NCBI GenBank assembly: GCA_002441545.1
Contig: DJWL01000139.1
Location: 2,106-20,126 of the forward strand
Reading direction: 5' to 3'
Length of the DNA stretch: 18,021 nt
DNA from: Flavobacteriaceae bacterium UBA6231
GTDB lineage: Bacteria > Bacteroidota > Bacteroidia > Flavobacteriales > Flavobacteriaceae
The notes under the pieces were generated by a model. The model was given only the letters and a program-made list of their open reading frames with translations, was not told the origin of the DNA and made no database searches. The position numbers were made by a program, and so were the translations under genes. This document shows positions 8,582 to 14,668 of this stretch, in pieces (within the stretch, counting starts at the first letter, position 1; each line of letters starts with the position of its first letter).

Positions 8582-8697
8582 GTCATTACGAGGAGGCACG
8601 ACGAAGTAATCTGTTGAATATGAGTTCACAACTTAAGATTGCTTCACTGCGTTAGCAATGACGAGAACAGATTGCTTGACTATGTTCGCAATGACGT
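8582..8697. repeat. REP-like dispersed repeat, diverged compound copy
   Basis: A left arm at 8582-8615 (starting GTCATTACGAGG, with GACGAAGTAATCTGTT) is followed by two right arms, one at 8637-8663 (AGATTGCTTC to GCAATGAC) and one at 8668-8696 (ACAGATTGCTTG to GCAATGACG). The arms match those of the element at 6387-6477 with substitutions. It looks like a nested or duplicated copy of the same family and fills most of the convergent gap between the ypfJ-like gene and rng. Confidence 0.75.
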
Positions 8698-8705
8698 ATT
8701 AAAAC

Positions 8706-8740
8706 AAAAAACCCGCTAACTTAAAAGTAGCAGGTTTTTT
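8706..8740 (-). terminator. Bidirectional terminator between convergent ypfJ-like gene and rng
   Basis: AAAAAACCCGCTA (8706-8718) pairs with TAGCAGGTTTTTT (8728-8740). One position is a C/A mismatch in + strand RNA, but in minus-strand RNA the same position is a U-G wobble, so the hairpin is better suited to ending rng transcripts. The rng stop codon is 3 bases away. Confidence 0.82.
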
Positions 8741-8742
8741 GA

Positions 8743-10290
8743 TTATTTAATTTGTTTACCATTTTTATCAAAAAAATGATATTCTAAATATGTGTAAGCA
8801 TCTCTTGGTAAAACTTTAACCCATTTTTTGTGTTCAAAAAACCATTTTGAACGTGTTGATGGAAAACCTTTTGTTAAAAAGGCCGCTATAAAAGGATGTG
8901 TGTTTAAAGTCAGCTTTTTATAGTCTTTTTTTAATAATTGTTCTAGGTCGTGTGTTATTTTTGACACAATTCCTATAGGTGCTTCAACCTCAGATCCGTT
9001 AATAATTGCATCGGGGTTTTCCTCTTGCGTTTTTATATTCATCTCTGGGCGAACGCGTTGTCTTGTAATTTGTATCAATCCAAATTTACTTGGAGGCAAT
9101 ATTTTATGCTTTGCTCTATCATCTTTCATTTCGTCACGAAGGTGATTGAAAAGCTGTTGCCTGTTATCAGCATTGGTCATGTCTATAAAATCTACTACTA
9201 TAATGCCACCCATATCACGTAAGCGTAATTGACGAGCTATTTCAGTAGCAGCTATAAGATTAACTTCTAATGCTGTGTCCTCTTGGTTATTGGCTTTGTT
9301 TGATCTGTTTCCGCTGTTTACATCTATTACGTGTAATGCTTCTGTATGCTCTATAATTAAATAGGCACCTTTAGCCATAGAAACGGTTTTACCAAATGAG
9401 GTTTTAATTTGTCTTTCTATCCCAAATTTTTCAAAAATGGGAACATTTGCTTGATACAACTTAACTATTGATTCTTTATTTGGTGCAATTTCTTGCACAT
9501 AATCTTTAATTTGAATATAAAGCTCTTCATCATCAACATGAATACTTGTAAAAGTGTCATTAAATATATCTCGTAACATAGACGAGGCTTTATTCATTTC
9601 TCCTAGTACTTTACTTGGTTGATGGGCTTTATTTAATTTTTTACACATTGCTGTCCAACGACTAAGCAAATTTTGTAAGTCTTTATCTAGTTCGGCTACT
9701 TTTTTGCCTTCTGCTACTGTGCGAACAATAATTCCAAAACCTTGCGGTGTGATACTTTTTACTAATCGTTTTAATCGATCTTTTTCTTCTTTACTTTCTA
9801 TTTTTTGAGAAATAGAAATACGATCAGAAAAAGGAACTAAAACAATGTATCTACCAGCTATTGACAACTCAGAACTTATTCTGGGACCTTTAGTTGATAT
9901 GGGTTCTTTTACTATTTGTACTAATAACGATTGATTTGATTTTAAAACATTAGCAATGCTTCCGTCTTTATCAATATCTTTTTCAAATGGGAAATTTTTT
10001 AAAGAAAAATCTTTTAGTTTACCTGTGCTTACACTTTTTGTGAATTTTAAAAGAGAAGGAAGTTTAGGTCCTAAATCATGATAATGCAAAAAAGCATCTT
10101 TTTCATAACCTACATTAACAAATGCGGCATTTAGACCAGGAACGGCTTTTCTTATTTTGGCTATAAACACATCACCAACAGCAAAGTCGTTACTTTCTTC
10201 ATCTTTTTGTAATTCAATAAGTTTTCCATCTTTTAATAAGGCAAAATCAACATCTTCTGAACTAGATCGAATAATCAATTCTTTATCCAT
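8743..10290 (-). CDS. rng: Ribonuclease E/G family endoribonuclease
   Basis: 515 residues, the size of RNase G and lacking the long C-terminal scaffold of E. coli RNase E. Residues about 36-125 form the S1 RNA-binding domain (GDVFIAKI, PGLNAAFVNVG, KDAFLHYHD), with an insert at 85-110. Residues about 130-270 are the 5' sensor/RNase H-like region, and about 275-410 the DNase I-like catalytic part. The two magnesium ligands are D323 (VIDVNSG) and D367 (VVDFIDM). The ITRQRVRPEM segment that normally leads into the zinc-link is present, but the CPxCxG cysteines are absent and the only Cys is C216. The protein should cut single-stranded RNA in rRNA maturation and mRNA decay. It sits next to HU but has its own upstream region with a possible structured leader. 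Family assignment is firm; the choice of G over E is by architecture. Confidence 0.93.
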   Translation of the reverse strand: MDKELIIRSSSEDVDFALLKDGKLIELQKDEESNDFAVGDVFIAKIRKAVPGLNAAFVNVGYEKDAFLHYHDLGPKLPSLLKFTKSVSTGKLKDFSLKNFPFEKDIDKDGSIANVLKSNQSLLVQIVKEPISTKGPRISSELSIAGRYIVLVPFSDRISISQKIESKEEKDRLKRLVKSITPQGFGIIVRTVAEGKKVAELDKDLQNLLSRWTAMCKKLNKAHQPSKVLGEMNKASSMLRDIFNDTFTSIHVDDEELYIQIKDYVQEIAPNKESIVKLYQANVPIFEKFGIERQIKTSFGKTVSMAKGAYLIIEHTEALHVIDVNSGNRSNKANNQEDTALEVNLIAATEIARQLRLRDMGGIIVVDFIDMTNADNRQQLFNHLRDEMKDDRAKHKILPPSKFGLIQITRQRVRPEMNIKTQEENPDAIINGSEVEAPIGIVSKITHDLEQLLKKDYKKLTLNTHPFIAAFLTKGFPSTRSKWFFEHKKWVKVLPRDAYTYLEYHFFDKNGKQIK

Positions 10291-10333
10291 TAAGTTAATT
10301 TTTATCCATACTTATAATTGAGAAGTCGTTAAG

Positions 10334-10357
10334 TTGTAAAGCTGTAAAGTTGTATGC
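10334..10357. repeat. Three imperfect 8-mer tandem units (TTGTAAAG type)
   Basis: TTGTAAAG (10334-10341), CTGTAAAG (10342-10349) and a degenerate TTGTATGC (10350-10357) lie in tandem within the rng upstream region. They precede the heptamer array by about 18 bases, and GTTAAG/CTTAAC sequences around the two sets are complementary. Confidence 0.5.
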
Positions 10358-10374
10358 GTGTTAAGAAGAATACT

Positions 10375-10420
10375 TAACAACTAACAACCAACAACTAACA
10401 ACTAACAACTAACAACCAAC
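10375..10420. repeat. TAACAAC heptamer tandem array
   Basis: Six units of 7 bases: five exact TAACAAC (10375, 10382, 10396, 10403, 10410) and one CAACAAC (10389), followed by a partial CAAC. This is a short microsatellite in the 285-base gene-free stretch between rng and the small basic protein gene. If the rng transcript starts upstream, the array would be in its leader as a GTTGTTA repeat. Confidence 0.85.
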
Positions 10421-10469
10421 CGGTACAGATGGATTATACATTATTTTCACAGGATTTTTAATATCCGTG

Positions 10470-10513
10470 GAGTTCATAAAGCACCAAAAAATGCTTAAAA
10501 TTTTAATGAACTC
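10470..10513. other. Two-level inverted repeat, possible structured leader element of rng
   Basis: The outer arms GAGTTCAT (10470-10477) and ATGAACTC (10506-10513) are perfectly complementary. Nested inside, AAGCA (10479-10483) pairs with TGCTT (10492-10496). No T run follows on either strand, so it is not an intrinsic terminator. It lies between the end of the small basic protein gene and rng, 180 bases upstream of the rng start. Regulatory use is inference only; no promoter for rng could be located. Confidence 0.4.
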
Positions 10514-10540
10514 ATTTCAAAGAACGTTTTTTGTTTTACC

Positions 10541-10572
10541 AAAAAAAAGTAGCTTATAGAACTACTTTTTTT
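10541..10572 (-). terminator. Terminator after the small basic protein gene
   Basis: GTAG (10549-10552) / CTAC (10562-10565) with a 9-base loop, extended by seven A-T pairs (10542-10548 with 10566-10572). In minus-strand RNA the stem ends in a U run. It starts 3 bases past the stop of the small protein gene. Confidence 0.7.
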
Positions 10573-10575
10573 GGC

Positions 10576-10668
10576 TTATTTTTTCTTTTTGTGACGATTA
10601 GCGCGTGCACGTTTTTTACGTTTGTGCGTTGCAACCTTATGTCTTTTACGTTTTTTACCGCTTGGCAT
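10576..10668 (-). CDS. 30-residue basic AURKAIP1/COX24-like protein, likely ribosome-associated
   Basis: ATG at 10668, TAA at 10576-10578, giving 30 residues beginning MPSGKKRKRHKVATHKRKK and ending NRHKKKK. Seventeen of 30 residues are Lys or Arg and three are His; there is no acidic residue. The pattern matches the short AURKAIP1/COX24-domain proteins of Bacteroidota as I recall them. That domain is also found in mitochondrial small-subunit protein mS38, which suggests binding to ribosomal RNA; a ribosomal role here is inference. The gene lies 34 bases downstream of HU on the same strand and is followed at once by a terminator, so HU and this gene look like a two-gene transcript. No Shine-Dalgarno motif is seen; the upstream region is A/T-rich. 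It is short enough that gene callers with a length cut-off would miss it. Confidence 0.85.
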   Translation of the reverse strand: MPSGKKRKRHKVATHKRKKRARANRHKKKK

Positions 10669-10702
10669 AAATTATGTTTTTTAAATTATTAATATAATGT
10701 TT

Positions 10703-10993
10703 TTATTTAACGTCAACATTTGTTTTTACGCCTTCAACAAAAACTTTAGCTGGTTTAAAAGAAGGAATATTGTGTGCAGGAATTTTTATTGTAGTATTTT
10801 TTGAAATATTTCTACCAGTTTTTTCTGCTCTTGTTTTGATAATGAAACTACCAAATCCTCTTAAGTAAACATTATCTCCACTTTCTAATGAAGTTTTTAC
10901 TTCGTCCATAAATGATTCAACAGTTGCTTGAACATCACCTTTTTCTATTCCTAATTTTTCAGAAATTTTTGCTACTATATCAGCCTTAGTCAT
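10703..10993 (-). CDS. hup: HU-family DNA-binding protein
   Basis: 96 residues, the standard size for HU/IHF. The N-terminal helices (TKADIVAKISEKLG) are followed by the family signature GFGSFIIKTRAEKTGRN and the beta arm ending in KIPAHNIPSFKPAK. The tip segment NTTIKIPAHNIP carries the usual prolines that intercalate into and bend DNA. It acts as a nucleoid-associated dimer. It leads the small minus-strand unit with the 30-residue basic protein and diverges from mutY. A good Bacteroidota promoter lies upstream on the minus strand (CAAATATA at 11037-11044 and CAAA at 11066-11069, read on the + strand). Confidence 0.95.
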   Translation of the reverse strand: MTKADIVAKISEKLGIEKGDVQATVESFMDEVKTSLESGDNVYLRGFGSFIIKTRAEKTGRNISKNTTIKIPAHNIPSFKPAKVFVEGVKTNVDVK

Positions 10994-11036
10994 TTTTAAT
11001 ATTTTATTTTAGTTACTATATAAATTTAAGGGGATG

Positions 11037-11069
11037 CAAATATAGGAATTTAATATTCAATATTTCAAA
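11037..11069 (-). promoter_or_regulatory. Promoter of the HU gene
   Basis: On the minus strand TTTG (complement of 11066-11069), a 21-base spacer, then TATATTTG (complement of 11037-11044) match the Bacteroidota TTG-N17-23-TAnnTTTG consensus. The -7 box ends 43 bases before the start codon. Confidence 0.75.
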
Positions 11070-11102
11070 CCTAAATCATTAAAATTTAAGATTATAAACG
11101 TT

Positions 11103-11110
11103 TATTTTTG
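11103..11110 (+). promoter_or_regulatory. -7 box of the mutY promoter
   Basis: TATTTTTG is an exact TAnnTTTG match 20 bases before the mutY ATG. No TTG is present at the expected -33 distance, so this is a partial promoter call. Confidence 0.5.
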
Positions 11111-11130
11111 CGTTTGGTATAAAATCAATA

Positions 11131-12171
11131 ATGATATTTTCAAAAATATTAAATCACTGGTATTCAAATAATAAGAGAGAACTTCCTTGGCGACTTACTA
11201 GGAGTCCTTATTATATATGGTTATCTGAAATTATTTTACAGCAAACACAAATTAAGCAAGGGTTGCCTTATTATGAGGCGTTTATAGAAGAATTTCCATC
11301 AGTTTTTCATCTTGCAAAAGCTAAAGAAAGTCAGGTTTTAAAGTTATGGCAGGGGTTGGGTTATTATTCTCGCGCCAGAAATTTACATGCTACAGCCCAA
11401 TATATTGTTGAAGAATTAAAAGGTGAATTTCCAAACAACTATAAAGAACTTTTAAAATTAAAAGGAGTTGGTGATTATACAGCTAGTGCCATAGCATCCA
11501 TTTGTTTTAATGAATCAACAGCTGTGGTTGATGGCAATGTGTATAGGGTTTTGTCGCGCTATTTTGGAATTGAAACGCCTATAAATTCTTCAAAAGGAGC
11601 AAAAGAGTTTAAACAATTGGCGCAAGAACTAATTGATAAAAATAATCCGGCAGATTTTAATCAGGCTATTATGGAGTTTGGTGCGGTGCATTGCAAACCT
11701 CAAAATCCAGATTGTAAAATATGTCCATTTAAAAATAACTGTATTGCATTTAATGAAAATAGGATAAATGATTTACCAGTAAAAATAAAGCTAAATAAGG
11801 CTACTAAAAAATATTTCAATTTTTTGGTCATCATTTCAAAAGACCAAAAAACAATTCTTGAAAAAAGAGAAGATAAAGGTATTTGGCAAAATCTGTATCA
11901 ATTTCCATTAATTGAAACATCAAATGAAATGAGTTTTGAAGAATTTCAAACAATTTTAAAAGCAAAAGATTTGTTTAAAGCAGTAGATTTTGAACTATCT
12001 TTATACAATGAAGATTTGATAGTTCATAAACTATCTCATCAGCATTTATACACTAAGTTTTGGATTGTTAATGTTGAAAATTTAGAGGAAGCCAAAATTC
12101 CTTTTAGTGAGATACACCAATATCCTGTACCAATTTTAATAGGGAATTTTATAGAAAGATTTAATTTTTAG
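11131..12171 (+). CDS. mutY: A/G-specific adenine glycosylase MutY
   Basis: 346 residues, typical for bacterial MutY. It removes adenine paired with 8-oxoguanine. Catalytic E33 lies in SEIILQQTQ; the helix-hairpin-helix is LKGVGDYTASA (109-119), followed by catalytic D134 in VVDGNVYR. The [4Fe-4S] ligands C188, C195, C198 and C204 have the exact family spacing C-x6-C-x2-C-x5-C. Residues about 228-345 form the C-terminal Nudix-like domain that recognises 8-oxoguanine. It heads a rightward group with ssb, gldE and gldD and shares a divergent control region with HU. Its stop is 89 bases before ssb, which has its own -7 box, so read-through plus a second promoter is likely. Confidence 0.96.
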   Translation: MIFSKILNHWYSNNKRELPWRLTRSPYYIWLSEIILQQTQIKQGLPYYEAFIEEFPSVFHLAKAKESQVLKLWQGLGYYSRARNLHATAQYIVEELKGEFPNNYKELLKLKGVGDYTASAIASICFNESTAVVDGNVYRVLSRYFGIETPINSSKGAKEFKQLAQELIDKNNPADFNQAIMEFGAVHCKPQNPDCKICPFKNNCIAFNENRINDLPVKIKLNKATKKYFNFLVIISKDQKTILEKREDKGIWQNLYQFPLIETSNEMSFEEFQTILKAKDLFKAVDFELSLYNEDLIVHKLSHQHLYTKFWIVNVENLEEAKIPFSEIHQYPVPILIGNFIERFNF

Positions 12172-12230
12172 AGCTTTAGTACTTAAATCATATTTTTTTA
12201 TTAATTTTAAAAAAATGAGAAGCAATTAAT

Positions 12231-12238
12231 TAATTTTG
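12231..12238 (+). promoter_or_regulatory. -7 box of a probable ssb promoter
   Basis: TAATTTTG is an exact TAnnTTTG match 22 bases before the ssb ATG. A -33 TTG is not evident, so confidence is moderate. Confidence 0.45.
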
Positions 12239-12260
12239 CTTTTTAAATTCAATAAATTTT

Positions 12261-12707
12261 ATGTCAGGAACATTAAATAAAGTAATGCTTATTGGTCATT
12301 TGGGAGATGAAGTAAAAATGCACTATTTTGAAGGCGGAGGTTGTGTTGGTCGTTTTCCATTAGCAACCAATGAAACTTACTTGAGTAAGCAAACAAATGA
12401 GCGTGTAACAAATACAGAATGGCATAATATTGTGGTGCGAAATAAGGCTGCAGAAATTTGCGAAAAATATTTAAGTAAAGGCGATAGAATTTATGTTGAA
12501 GGAAGACTAAAAACTAGAAAATGGCAAGACGAAAGTGGAAATGAAAGATATTCTACCGAAATTCAATGTACAGACTTTACGTTTTTAACTACTAAAAAAG
12601 AAAGTGAAGGACAAGCGTCAGGTAAACCCGCAGCCCCAAAACAAACTGAAAGCCAACAAATGGCTGATGAACCTATTGGAGAAGAGGATGATGACCTTCC
12701 ATTCTAA
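12261..12707 (+). CDS. ssb: Single-stranded DNA-binding protein
   Basis: 148 residues. Residues 1-112 form the OB fold (SGTLNKVMLIGHLG, RFPLATNE, TEWHNIVVRNKAAE, GDRIYVEGRLKTRKW). Residues about 113-140 are a flexible Gln/Pro/Ala/Glu-rich linker, and the C terminus EEDDDLPF is the conserved acidic tip that recruits replication and repair proteins. It binds single-stranded DNA as a tetramer during replication, repair and recombination. It lies 89 bases after mutY and 23 bases before gldE, all on the same strand; its placement next to mutY fits a genome-maintenance theme. Confidence 0.97.
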   Translation: MSGTLNKVMLIGHLGDEVKMHYFEGGGCVGRFPLATNETYLSKQTNERVTNTEWHNIVVRNKAAEICEKYLSKGDRIYVEGRLKTRKWQDESGNERYSTEIQCTDFTFLTTKKESEGQASGKPAAPKQTESQQMADEPIGEEDDDLPF

Positions 12708-12730
12708 TTGTTTAACTAATACTATATTAT

Positions 12731-14038
12731 TTGGATCCCGATCCCCCGAGTTTAAAGGCATTATTTTTTACGATTGACTTTTCAGTTGTTACTGGTATTG
12801 CCTTGTTGTTTTTATTATTGTTTTTCTCTGCTCTTGTTTCTGGGGCAGAAGTAGCATTGTTCTCTCTTACTAGAACTGATATTGATGAAGGATTAGAAGC
12901 AAAGTCTAAACGCATCCAAATTATTTCAAGGCTTTTAGAACGTCCTAAAAAATTGTTGGCTACTATATTAGTTGCAAATAATTTTATAAATATAGCCATT
13001 GTTATTTTGTTTGCTTATTTAGGAGAATTTATGTTCGAGGAAATAACTTCTGCAATTTTAAGATTCATTCTTGAAGTTGTAATTGTTACTTTTCTAATAT
13101 TACTTTTTGGTGAAATCCTTCCTAAAATATATGCTAGCAGAAATAGGGTAAAGTTTGCTACATTTATGGCATATCCGTTAAATATTTTAGACATTATTTT
13201 TTCACCATTAAGTTTGCCTATGCGTAGTGTTACTATTGCTATTCAAAATAAATTAGGTAAGCAAAAATCAAATTTAAGTGTAGATCAGTTATCGCAAGCC
13301 TTGAGGCTTACAAGTGAAGATGATACCACAAAAGAAGAACAAAAAATACTGCAAGGAATTGTGTCTTTTGGAAATACAGACACAAAACAGGTTATGCGTC
13401 CTCGAATTGATATTTTTGCTTTAAGCGTTGATCAAAAGTATACAGAAATAATGGAAGAAATTGTTGAAAATGGTTATTCCCGTATACCAGTTTACAAAGA
13501 TAATATTGATAAAATTCAAGGCATTCTTTACGTGAAAGATTTATTGCCTTATATTGAAAGAAAGCAATTTGACTGGACAACTTTATTACGCGAACCCTTT
13601 TTTGTGCCTGAAAACAAGAAGCTAGATGATTTGATGGCGGAATTTCAAGAGAAAAAAGTACATCTTGCTGTTGTTGTTGATGAGTATGGAGGAACATCAG
13701 GATTGATTTCTTTAGAAGATATCATTGAAGAAATTGTAGGAGATATAAGCGATGAATTTGATGATGAAGATTTAAAGTATTCAAAGCTTGATGATCATAA
13801 TTTTGTATTTGAAGGTAAAACAGCTCTCAAAGATTTCTATAAAATTATAAAGGTAGAAGACGAAACTGTTTTTGAAGAAAATAAGGGTGAAGCAGAAACT
13901 GTTGCAGGCTTTGTTTTAGAAATATCTAAGAATTTCCCAAAATTAAACAGTAAAATAAATTTCAAAAATTACGTTTTTACTATTGAAGCTTTAGATAAAA
14001 AGCGTATCAAATTTGTAAAATTTACTAAAACAGAATGA
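12731..14038 (+). CDS. gldE: Gliding motility-associated protein GldE (CNNM/CBS/CorC-type membrane protein)
   Basis: 435 residues from a TTG start. An in-frame stop at 12713-12715 and the lack of any ATG before residue 101 make TTG 12731 the only sensible start, giving MDPDPPSL. Residues about 18-46, 80-98 and 108-132 are hydrophobic and with the GAEVALFSL and FGEILPK motifs form a CNNM/DUF21 membrane domain. Two CBS domains follow (about 223-280, starting VMRPRID, and 290-345, containing VVVDEYGGTSGL), then a CorC/HlyC-type domain (350-432). General family members are linked to divalent-cation transport or its control. The gldD partner directly downstream, overlapping by 4 bases, identifies this as GldE, first described in Flavobacterium johnsoniae gliding. 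Its exact role in motility or type IX secretion is not settled. Confidence 0.92.
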   Translation: MDPDPPSLKALFFTIDFSVVTGIALLFLLLFFSALVSGAEVALFSLTRTDIDEGLEAKSKRIQIISRLLERPKKLLATILVANNFINIAIVILFAYLGEFMFEEITSAILRFILEVVIVTFLILLFGEILPKIYASRNRVKFATFMAYPLNILDIIFSPLSLPMRSVTIAIQNKLGKQKSNLSVDQLSQALRLTSEDDTTKEEQKILQGIVSFGNTDTKQVMRPRIDIFALSVDQKYTEIMEEIVENGYSRIPVYKDNIDKIQGILYVKDLLPYIERKQFDWTTLLREPFFVPENKKLDDLMAEFQEKKVHLAVVVDEYGGTSGLISLEDIIEEIVGDISDEFDDEDLKYSKLDDHNFVFEGKTALKDFYKIIKVEDETVFEENKGEAETVAGFVLEISKNFPKLNSKINFKNYVFTIEALDKKRIKFVKFTKTE

Positions 14039-14619
14039 AGCAGTTTTATTTTTTAAGTTTAATCTTTGTTTTTTGTATAGCATGCAATGACGATATTGTT
14101 CCTAAACCAAAAGCGTTTTTACGTTTAGAATATCCAGAAGCAAATTATATAAAAACAGAGGTTAATGAAGTGCCTTTTTCTTTTGAGGCTAATAAATTAG
14201 CAAATAAAATTACTTCAAAAAATCTTAAAAGTACTACTCAAAGCTATGCTATAAATATTGAGTATTCCGAGCTAAAGGGAACCATATATTTAACCTATAA
14301 ATCAATAGATAATAGTCGTGATAATTTAATAACTTTTTTAAAAGACGCACAAAATTTCACCCAAAAACATACTAGTAAAGCTGATGAAATAAAAGAAAAA
14401 GAATATGTAAATAAACTTAATAATGTTTATGGCATGTTTTACGAAGTAGGAGGCAATGCAGCATCGCAATCTCAGTTTTACCTAACAGATAGTACAAAAC
14501 ATTTTTTAACAGGCTCTTTATATTTTTATGCTAAACCGAATTATGATTCTATTTTTCCTGCCGCAAAATATTTGGAAAAAGATATAAAGCATATTATGGA
14601 AACTGTTAGATGGAAATAA
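14035..14619 (+). CDS. gldD: Gliding motility lipoprotein GldD
   Basis: 194 residues. The ATG overlaps the gldE stop (ATGA), a sign of translational coupling. Residues 1-17 are a lipoprotein signal peptide with lipobox CIAC, so Cys17 would carry the lipid. The mature part starts with Asn-Asp-Asp and contains FLRLEYPEA near its N terminus, which together with the gldE neighbour identifies it as GldD. The rest has no recognised catalytic motif. In Flavobacterium johnsoniae GldD is needed for gliding, and the gld genes of this group are tied to the type IX secretion machinery; that is established knowledge for the family, not shown here. A strong terminator follows 1 base after the stop. Confidence 0.92.
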   Translation: MKQFYFLSLIFVFCIACNDDIVPKPKAFLRLEYPEANYIKTEVNEVPFSFEANKLANKITSKNLKSTTQSYAINIEYSELKGTIYLTYKSIDNSRDNLITFLKDAQNFTQKHTSKADEIKEKEYVNKLNNVYGMFYEVGGNAASQSQFYLTDSTKHFLTGSLYFYAKPNYDSIFPAAKYLEKDIKHIMETVRWK

Positions 14620-14650
14620 AAAAAAGCTTCTCATTATGAGAAGCTTTTTT
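14620..14650. terminator. Strong bidirectional terminator after gldD
   Basis: A 14-bp perfect stem, AAAAAAGCTTCTCA (14620-14633) and TGAGAAGCTTTTTT (14637-14650), with a TTA loop. It serves gldD on + and can also stop the converging HMA lipoprotein gene, whose stop is at 14669. Confidence 0.92.
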
Positions 14651-14668
14651 TATATGTTTAAACAGTAA

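Noticed and set aside
10375..10420. CRISPR-like array
   Set aside because: Units are 7 bases, directly adjacent and without spacers; it is a simple tandem repeat.
10470..10513. Intrinsic terminator for the small basic protein gene
   Set aside because: Neither side has a T run, and a better terminator lies at 10542-10572 directly after that gene.
12727..12999. 90-codon minus-strand frame over the start of gldE
   Set aside because: Antisense to the GldE N-terminal membrane domain with no recognisable motif; a shadow of the real gene.
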